Assembly: GCA_900544235.1 (NCBI GenBank)
Contig: UQUL01000002.1
Location: 30,584 to 94,583 of the forward strand
Length of the DNA stretch: 64,000 nucleotides
Source: an uncultured Collinsella sp.
GTDB lineage: Bacteria > Actinomycetota > Coriobacteriia > Coriobacteriales > Coriobacteriaceae
Direction of reading: 5' to 3'
The position numbers and the translations under genes are program-made. Numbering within the stretch: the first letter of the stretch is position 1; every line of letters starts with the position of its first letter. Under the pieces are notes generated by a model that saw only the letters and a list, made by a program, of their open reading frames with translations, was not told the origin of the DNA and did no database searches. Positions 43,068 to 51,807 of this stretch are shown here, piece by piece.

Positions 43068-43845
43068 GACCGTAGCCTCACTGCTCGACGCCGCGTTACC
43101 CGTTGGCGGTACGCGCGGCGTCGCCGCGCACGTCGCCGACGCGTGTGGCGCTGCCGAGCGTACCGCCAACGGTCCTGCGCTTGTCGATAATACTGGCTCA
43201 GCGTACAAGATGGACTCCATGGATGGTGCCAATGCCCCCACCCCCATCATCCATATCAAGACGACTGTCACCCCTGAAGAGTGGTTGTTGCTCTGCAAGA
43301 AAGAGGGCTCGAGGAATGAGGGACGGGGTGTGGGGGTGAGGAATACTCCGAAACTGATTGAAGAGGAGAGCTCTAAAAGACTTGAGAAGATAGCGAGGAG
43401 CCAAGAAGCAATTGATGACGATTGGTTCGTGAAGGGGAAATGGCTCTGGGTTACCGGCAAGGATCAAGATGAAGCTACAGTTGAAGCGACGTTGAAGGCG
43501 ATTGCAACGGGATCTGAGTTCGAGTTCGCTTCGGCGAAACAAATGGTGTCAGCCTGGAATAGCGCTGATTTGTACGGCTCGAACAACAAAGACAGGACTT
43601 TGGATAAGTATCGCTCGGTTCAGAACCTGCTAGTGTCGTATCTGGGTTATTCGAGGGACAAGACAGAAGTCAGCATGCTGTACGAGCTTCTCGACGAGCG
43701 TCGTCTAAATAAACTTGCGACCATTCTGTCGTCGATTTATTCAGGAAAGGAGCTGCGTAGCTACTATCTGCGTCTCGGCGCTAAAGCGGAAGAAGTCGAC
43801 AAGCTGTTTGACTGTTTAAAGAAAACGGTTTGCACGACTGCGTAA
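43057..43845 (+). CDS. Degenerate DnaC/IstB-like AAA+ protein (inference)
   Basis: A 262-aa protein. Its C-terminal ~150 residues follow the layout of DnaC/IstB replication ATPases: WLWVTGKDQDEATVEATLKA at the Walker A position (the GxxGxGKT loop is lost), FASAKQMVSAWNSADLYG, YRSVQNLLVSYLGYSRDKTE at the Walker B position (the LLLDDLG acids are lost), and LYELLDERRLNKLATILSSI. If correct it is a non-hydrolysing pseudo-ATPase, perhaps a loader or regulator of element replication. Residues about 15-38 are coded by a very GC-rich palindrome unlike the rest. ATG 43057 lies within the end of the upstream HTH gene. Confidence 0.55.
   Translation: MTAKTVASLLDAALPVGGTRGVAAHVADACGAAERTANGPALVDNTGSAYKMDSMDGANAPTPIIHIKTTVTPEEWLLLCKKEGSRNEGRGVGVRNTPKLIEEESSKRLEKIARSQEAIDDDWFVKGKWLWVTGKDQDEATVEATLKAIATGSEFEFASAKQMVSAWNSADLYGSNNKDRTLDKYRSVQNLLVSYLGYSRDKTEVSMLYELLDERRLNKLATILSSIYSGKELRSYYLRLGAKAEEVDKLFDCLKKTVCTTA
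43100..43172. repeat. GC-rich nested palindrome inside the DnaC-like gene
   Basis: CCGTTGGCGGTACGC (43100-43114) pairs exactly with 43158-43172; within lies the perfect palindrome GCGCGGCG-T-CGCCGCGC. It is in frame and adds about 24 residues. The base composition contrasts strongly with the AT-rich flanks, so it looks like an inserted palindromic element. Confidence 0.65.
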
Positions 43846-44014
43846 TGATCATCATCGACATTCGAATATAGTTGAGCCCGGCTATGCTGAGCTTTTTGAT
43901 AAGAGGTTGCTAATACTGTATTTCTCTTCGCCGATTCGCCTTCAAATGAGCATTAACCGATAAATGACTTTATCTAAAATGATGACATCTGAGCTGTAAC
44001 GAAGGAGTCGCTAT

Positions 44015-47000
44015 ATGAAGACCGTCTACGATGCCCTTGACCCTATCGTCAACGGGTCGGCAACGACCAAGGAGAAGGGCGACAAGTATGAGGCGGCCTG
44101 CGTTTATTATCTCAAGAACGACCCCTTCTACGCACTGTTCTTCTCCCGTGTCGGGACGATAGCCCAGGCACTCGAATGGGACGATTGTCCCGTCCACGAC
44201 ACCCAAGACAACGGAATCGACCTCATGGCCCAGACCGCAGAGGCGGGGGAATGGTGGGCGATCCAATGCAAGTGCTATGACGGCGAGAAGGACCTTCCCA
44301 AGGGCATCTGCGATTCGTTCTTCGCCCATGCGGCATTTATCGACGGCGTCGACTCCCTGATGGTCATGACGACGGCGAAGGGTCCGGGAAAGAACCTCCA
44401 GAAGCAAATCGACGCCAGCGGGTCCATGTACATCGATACCGCCAAGATGGCGGCCTCCAATATCGACTGGACTCCGTTTATCGAGGGCGTCCCCGCCGGC
44501 GAGCGTGTGACCTATGACCTCCGCTCGCATCAGGAGCGTGCGGTCGCGGCGATCGAGGAGAAGTGGGCGGAGTTCGACCGTTGCAAGGCGATCATGGCGT
44601 GCGGCACGGGAAAGACGCTCATGTCCCTTCGCCTCGTCGAGGACTGGATCGGCCCCGCCGCCGGCACGATTCTCTTCTGCGCGCCGTCGATCTCCCTCGT
44701 CGGACAGTCCATGCGCGAGTGGATGGGCCAGAGCCGCGTGCCCATGTCTTCGCTCGTCGTCTGCTCGGACTCGAAGGCGTCGCGCAAGGACGACGTCATC
44801 CCGATGACGCTCGATTCATTCGAGTATCCCGCAACGACGAATCCCGAGAGCCTGTACCGCTCGTTCAAGCGTTGCAGACGCTCGAACCCCGACGGGCTGG
44901 TCGTCATTTTCTCGACCTATCAATCTATCGGCGTCATCCATGACGCGCAGGCGCTCGGCATGCCCGAGTTTGATATCGTCGTGTGCGACGAGGCCCACCG
45001 CACGACCGGCAACGCCCTCCCCGGCGTCTTCAAGACTGAGGCTTCGGCCTTCATGAAGATCCACTTCAACGAGAACGTTGCCGCCAAGAAGCGCCTGTAC
45101 ATGACGGCGACCCCGCGCATCTACGGCGAGACCGCCAAACGCAAAGGCGCCGAGGAGGACTACACCATCGCCTCCATGGACGACGAGTCCATCTACGGCC
45201 CCACCGCCTACCAGATCAAGTTCGGCGAGGCCGTGGAGCAGAAGCTGCTCACCGACTACAAGGTCGTCGTCCTCACCGTCCAGGAGGATGCCATCGGGGA
45301 CCGCCTGCCCTCCCTGGAGAGCGACCAGGGCGTCAACGCAATGAGCCTGGAGCCCTCGGACATCGGCAAGATTATCGGCTGCTGGAAGGGCCTCGTCGAT
45401 CACGGCGAGGGCGCGCCCGACGACGCGACCGGCCTCGGTGGCATGCTCGTCGTCGATGACGTCGAGACCATGGTGACCGACTGCAAGCCGCTGCACCGCG
45501 CCGTCGGCTTCTGCTCGACCATCAATGCATCGAAGACCATCACGGAGGCCTTCTCGCAAATCGTCGAGAAGTTTGCCGAAGACGAGCACGAGGAGCTCCC
45601 GCTCAAGTGCGAGCTGCGCCATGTCGACGGCAACATGCCGTCCGACCAACGCACGAGAAACATCACCTGGCTCGGAGGGGACGTCGCCGAGGACGAGTGC
45701 CGCATCCTCACCAACGCGCGCTGCCTCGCCGAGGGCATCGACGTGCCCAACCTCGACGCCGTCATCTTCTTCAATGCCAAGAACTCGACCGTTGACGTCG
45801 TCCAGGCCGTCGGCCGCGTCATGAGGCGCGCCGAGGGCAAGGACTTCGGCTATATCATCCTGCCCATTTTCGTCCCCGCCGGCATGACGCCGGAGGAGGC
45901 GCTCGACGACAGCAAGGTGTTCGCGAACGTCTGGAGCATCCTCCAGGCCCTCCGCTCGCACGACGAGCGAATCGAGGCCAAGGTCAACGCGCTCGCCCTC
46001 CAGCAGGAGGCCGAGAAGAACAAGGTTGCCGGATCTGCCAACCAGAAGGGGTGGGACGCCGGCGACCTCAAGCTCAAGCAGGAGGAGGAGAGCCAGAAGG
46101 CGGCGGAGATCACGCAGGGCGTGCAGATGAGGCTTACGTTCTTCCCGGTCGAGCGCTGGGAGAAGGCCGTCAAGACCACGCTGGTCAAGAAGTGCGGCAC
46201 GCGTATCTACTGGGACGAGTGGGCCGAGGACGTGGCGAAGATCGCCCAGCGCCACATCGAGCGCATCGGCAAACTCGTCCGCGAGAACGACGAGGTGTCC
46301 GGCAGCTTCAAGACGTTCCTGCACGGCCTTCAGGACTCGCTAAATCCCAGCATCACCGAGCAGGACGCGGTCGAGATGATCGCCCAGCACATCATCACCG
46401 TCCCGGTGTTCGACGCCCTATTCGGAGACTTTGAGTTTGCGAAGTCGAACCCCGTGTCCGTCGCCATCGAACGTTTCCTTGGTGTGCTCGAAGAGCATAA
46501 GATCGAGGAGGCGTCGGATTCCGAGGTCCTCGACGACGTGTATGCGAGCGTGCGCCGCCGCGCGGCCGCCATCCAGTCGGATGCGGCGCGCCAGCAGCTC
46601 ATCCGCGACCTCTACGAGAAGTTCTTCAAGGTCGCGTTCAAGGCGACCTCGGACAAGATGGGCGTCGTCTACACCCCGACCGAGATCATCGACTACATCC
46701 TTCGCGAGACCGACCGCGTTCTCAAGCGCGAGTTCGGCCAGTCGCTTGCCGACGACCGCGTGCATATCCTGGACCCCTTCGCGGGCACGGGCTCGTTCAT
46801 GGCGCACCTCATCGAGAGCGACCTCATCCCCGACGAGAAGCTCAAGCGCAAGTACACCCGCGAGATCCACTCCAACGAGATCCTGCTGCTCGCGTACTAC
46901 ATCATGACGGTGAATATCGAGTACGCCTACCATGCCCGCATGGGCGGCGGCTATCAGCCATTCGAGGGCGCGGTGCTCACCGACACGTTCCAGATGACCG

Positions 47001-49078
47001 AGGAGTCGAACACGCTCGACGATGAGGTGTTCTACGACAACACGGACCGCGTGCGCATCCAGAACGCGCTCCCGATCCGGGTGATTGTGGGCAACCCCCC
47101 ATACTCGGTGGGCCAGACGAGCGCCAACGACAACAACCAGAACGAGAAGTATCCGACGCTCGACAGTCGCATCGCGCAGACGTACGTTGCGAAGACAACT
47201 GCGACCAATAAAAATTCCCTGTACGATTCTTACATCCGAGCGTTCAGGTGGGCGAGTGACCGAATCAAGGATAAGGGCATCGTCTGTTTCGTTAGCAACG
47301 GGGGCTGGGTCGACGGGTCCTCGTCCAACGGGTTTCGTCGCTCGCTCGTCGAGGAGTTTAATAGCATCTATGTCTTCAACCTTAAGGGGAACCAGAACAC
47401 TTCAGATTGGAAGCGCGAGGGTGGCAAGGTGTTTGATGCTGGCGCGAAAATCGGTGTCGCTATAACCATGCTGGTCAAGAATCCAGATTCTAAAGAGCGT
47501 GGCGTTATCCACTACCACGATATTGGCGACTATCTAAGCCGCGAGGACAAGTTGAATCTGATTCGCGATTTTGCGGTCAATGGCGACATGGAATGGTCGA
47601 TTATCAGGCCTGACAGATACGGTGACTGGCTGAATCAGCGAGACGATTCGTTTTATGAATTCGCACCGCTGGGAGTAACGAAGAGGAAGCCCCCCTACGG
47701 TCTATTTACCATCTGGTCTGCGGGCCTTAAAACGCAGCGCGACCCTTGGGCGTGGGGATTTTCTCGTTCGAAAGTGCAGGAACAAATGGAGCGCCTGCTA
47801 TCGAACATGGACGCTGAGATTCAAACCGCGAAGGGCGAAGGGCGCGCAATTGAATATGATCCGACCCGCTTCAGCTGGACGCGGCGTATGGAGGATGCTG
47901 CTAGGAAGGGAGAGCGGCTGGTCTATAACTGTGACGAGGTCGTAATGGGGTCGTATAGGCCGTTCTGTAAGCAATGGGTTTACTACGACCGTGTGATGAA
48001 CGAAAGGACCTACCAGCAGCCCCGCCTTTTCCCTCTCGCGGTAAGCGGGAGGGAAAAGGCCGAAAGGACCTACCAGCAGCCCGATATCCTCTCAAAGATA
48101 ACGGGAAAAGGCGGGGCCGAAATGACCTACCAGCAGGACTCCTTCCGTTGCTTGGATAATTTGGTCATTACGGTTCAAGGAAATGAAGCGGTGCCGTTTT
48201 ACGCATTGATTTATGATTCGATTCCCAGTCTGACCGCTCATGGCGGAAATCAGTGTTTCCCTCTGTTCTGGTATGAAGAAAAGCAAGTCGGGATGAATCT
48301 CTTCAGCGGAAATGGCCGTGCTGCTTCTGGTGACCAGACGTCTCTTTATGGTAATGAGGCGCCTTGTGTCGAACGGTCCTATACGCGCCACGATGCCATC
48401 ACTGATGAAACCCTTAAGGTTTTCCGTGATGCTTATCCGCACGCGTTTCCGAACCGCTACAAGAAGGACGGAGGCATCGAGCTCACCAAGACCGATATCT
48501 TTTATTACGTCTATGGCATCCTGCACTCTCCTGAGTATCGCAAACGCTTCGAGTCGAATCTCAAGAAAGAGCTGCCGCGCATCCCGCTCGCTGCGGACTT
48601 TGCCAGGTTTTCGGAGGCGGGACGAAAACTCGCCCATCTTCATCTCGATTACGAGGAAATTGACCCATGGGCATCGATTGTCGAGGACGGTGACTCGGTG
48701 AACCCTGGCCGTACGGTCAAGATGGCATTCGGCAAGTGCAAGAAGGACGAGGGGCATCCCAAGGGCCAGGACATGACCGTCCTCAAGGTCGCCGAGAACA
48801 TGACGCTGCGCGGTATCCCGCTTGGGGCATACGAGTACGTCGTTAATGGGCGCTCGGCCATCGGCTGGCTCATGGATCGCTATCAGGTCCGCAAGGACAA
48901 GGCGTCGGGCATCGTCAACGACCCCAACGACTACAGCGACGACCCGCGCTATATCGTCGACCTGGTCGAGCGCGTCGTGACCGTGTCGATGGAGACCATC
49001 GCTATCGTTAACGAGTTGCCAGCCCTGAACGAGAAGGCCCAGCCTGCCGACTGGCCCGCCGCATGGAAGGTGAAGTAA
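44015..49078 (+). CDS. Type ISP restriction-modification enzyme (Mrr nuclease, SF2 helicase, N6-adenine methylase, TRD)
   Basis: A 1687-aa single-chain enzyme like LlaBIII/LlaGI. An Mrr-like nuclease (about 20-150) has GIDLMAQT and WWAIQCKCY (Asp ... Gln-x-Lys). The SF2 helicase follows: Walker A MACGTGKTLMSLRL (about 194), Walker B VVCDEAHRTTG (about 324), MTATPRIYG and AVGRVMRRAEG. The gamma-class methylase has motif I LDPFAGTGSFMAHL (about 920) and motif IV VIVGNPPYSVG (about 1026), preceded by VYTPTEIIDYILRE. The C-terminal part is the target-recognition region. Such enzymes methylate one strand and translocate to cleave. GAAGGAG precedes the ATG. Odd: a repeat cluster at residues about 1329-1374. 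Confidence 0.93.
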   Translation: MKTVYDALDPIVNGSATTKEKGDKYEAACVYYLKNDPFYALFFSRVGTIAQALEWDDCPVHDTQDNGIDLMAQTAEAGEWWAIQCKCYDGEKDLPKGICDSFFAHAAFIDGVDSLMVMTTAKGPGKNLQKQIDASGSMYIDTAKMAASNIDWTPFIEGVPAGERVTYDLRSHQERAVAAIEEKWAEFDRCKAIMACGTGKTLMSLRLVEDWIGPAAGTILFCAPSISLVGQSMREWMGQSRVPMSSLVVCSDSKASRKDDVIPMTLDSFEYPATTNPESLYRSFKRCRRSNPDGLVVIFSTYQSIGVIHDAQALGMPEFDIVVCDEAHRTTGNALPGVFKTEASAFMKIHFNENVAAKKRLYMTATPRIYGETAKRKGAEEDYTIASMDDESIYGPTAYQIKFGEAVEQKLLTDYKVVVLTVQEDAIGDRLPSLESDQGVNAMSLEPSDIGKIIGCWKGLVDHGEGAPDDATGLGGMLVVDDVETMVTDCKPLHRAVGFCSTINASKTITEAFSQIVEKFAEDEHEELPLKCELRHVDGNMPSDQRTRNITWLGGDVAEDECRILTNARCLAEGIDVPNLDAVIFFNAKNSTVDVVQAVGRVMRRAEGKDFGYIILPIFVPAGMTPEEALDDSKVFANVWSILQALRSHDERIEAKVNALALQQEAEKNKVAGSANQKGWDAGDLKLKQEEESQKAAEITQGVQMRLTFFPVERWEKAVKTTLVKKCGTRIYWDEWAEDVAKIAQRHIERIGKLVRENDEVSGSFKTFLHGLQDSLNPSITEQDAVEMIAQHIITVPVFDALFGDFEFAKSNPVSVAIERFLGVLEEHKIEEASDSEVLDDVYASVRRRAAAIQSDAARQQLIRDLYEKFFKVAFKATSDKMGVVYTPTEIIDYILRETDRVLKREFGQSLADDRVHILDPFAGTGSFMAHLIESDLIPDEKLKRKYTREIHSNEILLLAYYIMTVNIEYAYHARMGGGYQPFEGAVLTDTFQMTEESNTLDDEVFYDNTDRVRIQNALPIRVIVGNPPYSVGQTSANDNNQNEKYPTLDSRIAQTYVAKTTATNKNSLYDSYIRAFRWASDRIKDKGIVCFVSNGGWVDGSSSNGFRRSLVEEFNSIYVFNLKGNQNTSDWKREGGKVFDAGAKIGVAITMLVKNPDSKERGVIHYHDIGDYLSREDKLNLIRDFAVNGDMEWSIIRPDRYGDWLNQRDDSFYEFAPLGVTKRKPPYGLFTIWSAGLKTQRDPWAWGFSRSKVQEQMERLLSNMDAEIQTAKGEGRAIEYDPTRFSWTRRMEDAARKGERLVYNCDEVVMGSYRPFCKQWVYYDRVMNERTYQQPRLFPLAVSGREKAERTYQQPDILSKITGKGGAEMTYQQDSFRCLDNLVITVQGNEAVPFYALIYDSIPSLTAHGGNQCFPLFWYEEKQVGMNLFSGNGRAASGDQTSLYGNEAPCVERSYTRHDAITDETLKVFRDAYPHAFPNRYKKDGGIELTKTDIFYYVYGILHSPEYRKRFESNLKKELPRIPLAADFARFSEAGRKLAHLHLDYEEIDPWASIVEDGDSVNPGRTVKMAFGKCKKDEGHPKGQDMTVLKVAENMTLRGIPLGAYEYVVNGRSAIGWLMDRYQVRKDKASGIVNDPNDYSDDPRYIVDLVERVVTVSMETIAIVNELPALNEKAQPADWPAAWKVK
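48001..48136. repeat. In-frame tandem repeats and hairpins in the target-recognition region of the RM gene
   Basis: CGAAAGGACCTACCAGCAGC occurs at 48001 and 48061 (22 identical bases, 60-bp period) and a third copy, CGAAATGACCTACCAGCAG, at 48118 (57-bp period), giving three ERTYQQ-like units. Between them GCCTTTTCCCTC (48024-48035) pairs exactly with 48049-48060, and the first 14 bases (48020-48033) also pair exactly with 48103-48116. It resembles a palindromic insertion with target duplications that kept the frame. Confidence 0.75.
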
Positions 49079-49166
49079 CAGCTGAAGGGGATTCATGATT
49101 CGCGGATAGCGACGTTGCATATTGGGGTTGATGAACATCGCCCGATAGCGTGTCGTCGCGGGACGG

Positions 49167-49352
49167 ATGGTTATCACAACTGCCCGGTTCTCGAAGGAGG
49201 CACGACGCTATGCAGAAGGTCTACTCGGCCAGACGGTCGTGCTCGTCGACGGCCCCGCGCTCGCCGGCCTCATGATCGACTACGGTGTCGGCGTGAGCAC
49301 AAGGCAGGTTTACGAAATCAAGGCCGTGGACACGGACTTCTTCGAAGAATAG
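49167..49352 (+). pseudogene. C-terminal remnant of an Mrr-type restriction endonuclease
   Basis: The 61 residues (MVITTARFSKEARRYAEGLL, then VDGPALAGLMIDYGVGVSTR and YEIKAVDTDFFEE) match the C-terminal end of Mrr_cat nucleases, which read TTGRFTKEA...LIDGxxLAxLMIxxxVGV...YExKxIDxDFFEE. The catalytic core is absent and a stop lies in frame 6 codons upstream. It lies just after the Type ISP gene, which suggests an older restriction gene displaced or deleted there. Confidence 0.7.
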
Positions 49353-49363
49353 CGAGCAAGCGG

Positions 49364-50131
49364 CTACCTCGCGCCCTTCCGCCCGTTGCACTTCGAGCAG
49401 AGCACCTGCAGATTAGACGGCACGGTCTTACCGCCCCTAGCGACCGGCACGATATGGTCGATGTGCAATCCAACACCATCGGGCATGTACTTCCCGCACA
49501 TCTGGCAGGTGTAGTTGTCCCTTCGCGCTATCTGCTCGCGCAGCTGTTTAGTCATCAGCTTCCGCTGGTTGCGAGCATGGTAATCCCTGAGCGTCGCTTC
49601 GTCGTTAATGGCGGCGAGGCGGTTTCGCCTGTTCACAACCCAGTCCTAGCTCACGGCCATCACGCTATCGTCCACGGACACCTTGTAGGACGTCTTCACG
49701 TAGTTCCTCTGCCTGTAGCGTGTCTGCTCACGGCACGTGACAAACTGGAACGCGTGCGCGTCGTCGAGTGTCTCGGCGTATTGCCGCTCCCGGCGCTTCC
49801 GCAGGCTGCAGGTCTTCAGGTATTCCTCCTGCTGTGCCTTCCACTCCTGGATGCAGGAGCGCTCCGCGACTATCTTTTCCCAGTTGGCGGGCTCGAGCAT
49901 AAAGCGATCTATCAGGTCGTCGATCTTCACGTTGCGCCTGCCGGAGACATCGAACCGCTCGACGAAGTATGGGTAGTGAAAGGGATTCGCCAGGACTCTT
50001 CGCACCAGAGAGACGACGCAGCAGATGAGAACAATCGAGACAACGGCCGCAACGATGTAGGGAAGCAGATCGACGGCGACGAGATTTCCCCATTTATCGA
50101 CATGATAGTAAGTAAACAAGATGGCTCCCAT
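49364..50131 (-). pseudogene. Membrane-anchored HNH endonuclease, split by an in-frame TAG
   Basis: From ATG 50131 the frame gives 161 aa with a membrane helix (about 20-45, LLPYIVAAVVSIVLICCVVS) and a charged region, then TAG (49646-49648), and continues in the same frame as DWVVNRRNRLAAINDEATLR into an HNH domain: CQMCGKYMP, GLHIDHIVPVARGG, NLQVLCSKCNGRKG. The HNH part alone could be translated from a start at 49636 (90 aa). TGG to TAG (AVS-W-DWV) is the simplest cause. HNH proteins of this type are common in mobile elements. Confidence 0.7.
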
Positions 50132-50298
50132 TCGCTCGTATTGGCATCAGATGATAGACCAACGCAAGCACTCGCCCTTTTACCACCCCGCCCAGACACA
50201 ACCACGCAACCCCCACACCATGTTCGCTTTACAAAACCAAACGCCCGGCCGATACTGGTAGAAGCAAAACACGAACACGTGTACGGGAGGTAAGGCAT

Positions 50299-50616
50299 AT
50301 GATCATGAAGAAGCACTCCCTCGCGGGCACCTGCGGCATCCCCACGGAGGACCGACGCATCTACATCCCGGTGGACGTCAACGGGACCGACGACCCCGAC
50401 CGTGGCCCGTCCGACCCGGTCACCATCCACTGGCCCGACGGCCGCTCCTGGCAGGTCGAGTCCATCTACTTCCGCTCCGAGTTCGGCCGCGCCCTCTTCG
50501 GCAATCTCTGCGTGCGCTACGACGTCTGCATCGCAAAGCAGCGCAAGACGGTCTGGTGGGAGCACGGCGACTGGTTCGTCGAGCGTGGCAGCGGCATGGC
50601 GGTGACGCCCGCGTGA
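50299..50616 (+). CDS. Hypothetical protein, paralogue of the next gene
   Basis: A 105-aa protein of unknown function. It shows RIYIPVDVNGTDDPDRGPSD, then TIHWPDGRSWQVESIYFRSE and ends with WWEHGDWFVERG. The arrangement (Y-I-P/D-V, WPDGR, an hydrophobic strand, W-F-V at the end) is shared by the following gene and resembles small proteins often carried by Gram-positive conjugative elements. GTACGGGAGG precedes the start. GTGA overlap couples it to the next gene. Confidence 0.65.
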   Translation: MIMKKHSLAGTCGIPTEDRRIYIPVDVNGTDDPDRGPSDPVTIHWPDGRSWQVESIYFRSEFGRALFGNLCVRYDVCIAKQRKTVWWEHGDWFVERGSGMAVTPA

Positions 50617-50990
50617 CAGATCACACCAAGGACTTCGGCGGCGGCATTACGGTGCGCGCCCGCGGCGACAGGCCAGGTCGGCGCGTCCACAAGCAGTACG
50701 TCGACGTCTACGCCCGCGCAAACGCCGACGGGACCATGGTCCCCATCCGCGTCTGCTGGCCGGACGGGCGCTGCTTCACCATCGATCAGATCCTCGAGAT
50801 CGAGCCCTTCGGGGCTATCGTGCAGAACGCCCAGACGGCCACCTACACCGTTCGCTTCGGCCAGTGGCGCACCCAGCTCATGCTCGAGCACTACCACGAG
50901 GAGGACGACATCCACGGGGCTGAGGACCACCTGCGCTGGTGGGTCTGGGCGTTCGACAACACCCTCACCAAGAACGACGTGGGGGTGTAG
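50613..50990 (+). CDS. Hypothetical protein, paralogue of the previous gene
   Basis: A 125-aa protein beginning with GTG at 50613, inside the stop of the preceding gene. It repeats the same plan: QYVDVYARANADGTMVPIRV, then CWPDGRCFTIDQILEIEPFG and TYTVRFGQWRTQLMLEHYHE, with DHLRWWVWAF at the end. A tandem duplication of an element-specific small protein is likely. No function can be given. Confidence 0.65.
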   Translation: MTDHTKDFGGGITVRARGDRPGRRVHKQYVDVYARANADGTMVPIRVCWPDGRCFTIDQILEIEPFGAIVQNAQTATYTVRFGQWRTQLMLEHYHEEDDIHGAEDHLRWWVWAFDNTLTKNDVGV

Positions 50991-51232
50991 ACCCGTCGCC
51001 GGAACGTAAACGTCGTACGTCAAAAGGCCTCTGTCCTCCGAATGTCCCGTTCAAAAAAGTGACGAGCGCTCGTCAGGGTCAAAATGCTGCATATCAAAAT
51101 CGCTCAAGCAATCGGCTACAATGCGAAGTGGCGGGCAACGCATACGCGGTGCCCTTTCGCTTTAAGACCTCTTTGCGTGCTTTCCGGGCTACTTGGGGGT
51201 CTTTTATCATGTCACAGAGCAACCGCCAAACG

Positions 51233-51463
51233 TCAAAAACGTCCGCTAGGCGTAAGGCCATCAAGGCGCTCGTCGGAGTCGAAAGGTTTTCCTGTAATGC
51301 ATGACGCGAGATTGTCGGCAAATCGGTCGATTTGGCCTGCGGCATATTCGACGATTCTGTCCGGACCCTGTAGGTCGCCGTGGGATGCCGCGAGGAGCGT
51401 CGCCGCGAGCCCGCGCATCTCGTAGCTGATATCGAAGATCTGGTTCTGCTCGGCTTCTGTCAT
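51233..51463 (-). CDS. Small hypothetical protein (76 aa)
   Basis: MTEAEQNQIFDISYEMRGLA begins after a good AAAGGGG ribosome site at 51463. The product is mostly helical and acidic with LLAASHGDLQGPDRIVEYAA and ends DGLTPSGRF. It is not a recognised family. Overlapping frames on both strands (51053-51345) are weaker, so this is the best call in 50991-51463. Confidence 0.5.
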   Translation of the reverse strand: MTEAEQNQIFDISYEMRGLAATLLAASHGDLQGPDRIVEYAAGQIDRFADNLASCITGKPFDSDERLDGLTPSGRF

Positions 51464-51509
51464 GGATGCCCCTTTCCGGAAACGATGCGTAACCCATATT
51501 CTCCCCTTC

Positions 51510-51535
51510 GGGCCCGCCGCCGGCGGGCCCTTTTG
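51510..51535 (+). terminator. GC-rich hairpin with T-run
   Basis: GGGCCCGCCG-C-CGGCGGGCCC followed by TTTTG. On the minus strand it lies in the leader of the 76-aa gene. Confidence 0.6.
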
Positions 51536-51660
51536 CTGCCGCCGGTATCCGGCATGCGCCGCCGTATGGCCACGGCTCCGCGGCCGGGTGGCACCTCCGC
51601 TACGCCGCGTCAAGGGGGCCCATGAGACCCCGCACAAACCTCCGCTCCGCTCCGGTTGGT

Positions 51661-51758
51661 GGAGGTCGTCATGGACCTCCCTTGACCCGCCTTCGCTCCG
51701 GTGCGGCTTTGCAGGGAGCAAAGCCGACGACGACGCGCGGCGTCGCCATTCGGCTTTG
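51661..51758. other. Cluster of alternating hairpins (possible oriT or replication structure)
   Basis: GGAGGTC-GACCTCC (51661-51680), CGGCTTTGC (51704-51712) with GCAAAGCCG (51718-51726), and CAAAGCCGA (51719-51727) with TCGGCTTTG (51750-51758) can form mutually exclusive stems. The 344-nt gap 51464-51807 contains no convincing gene, and the element's transfer genes are nearby. A role as oriT is only a suggestion. Confidence 0.35.
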
Positions 51759-51807
51759 CCCGCAGGGGCGAGATGTTGAGGGCAGGGTGCCCGGAACGGA
51801 GGAAGAG

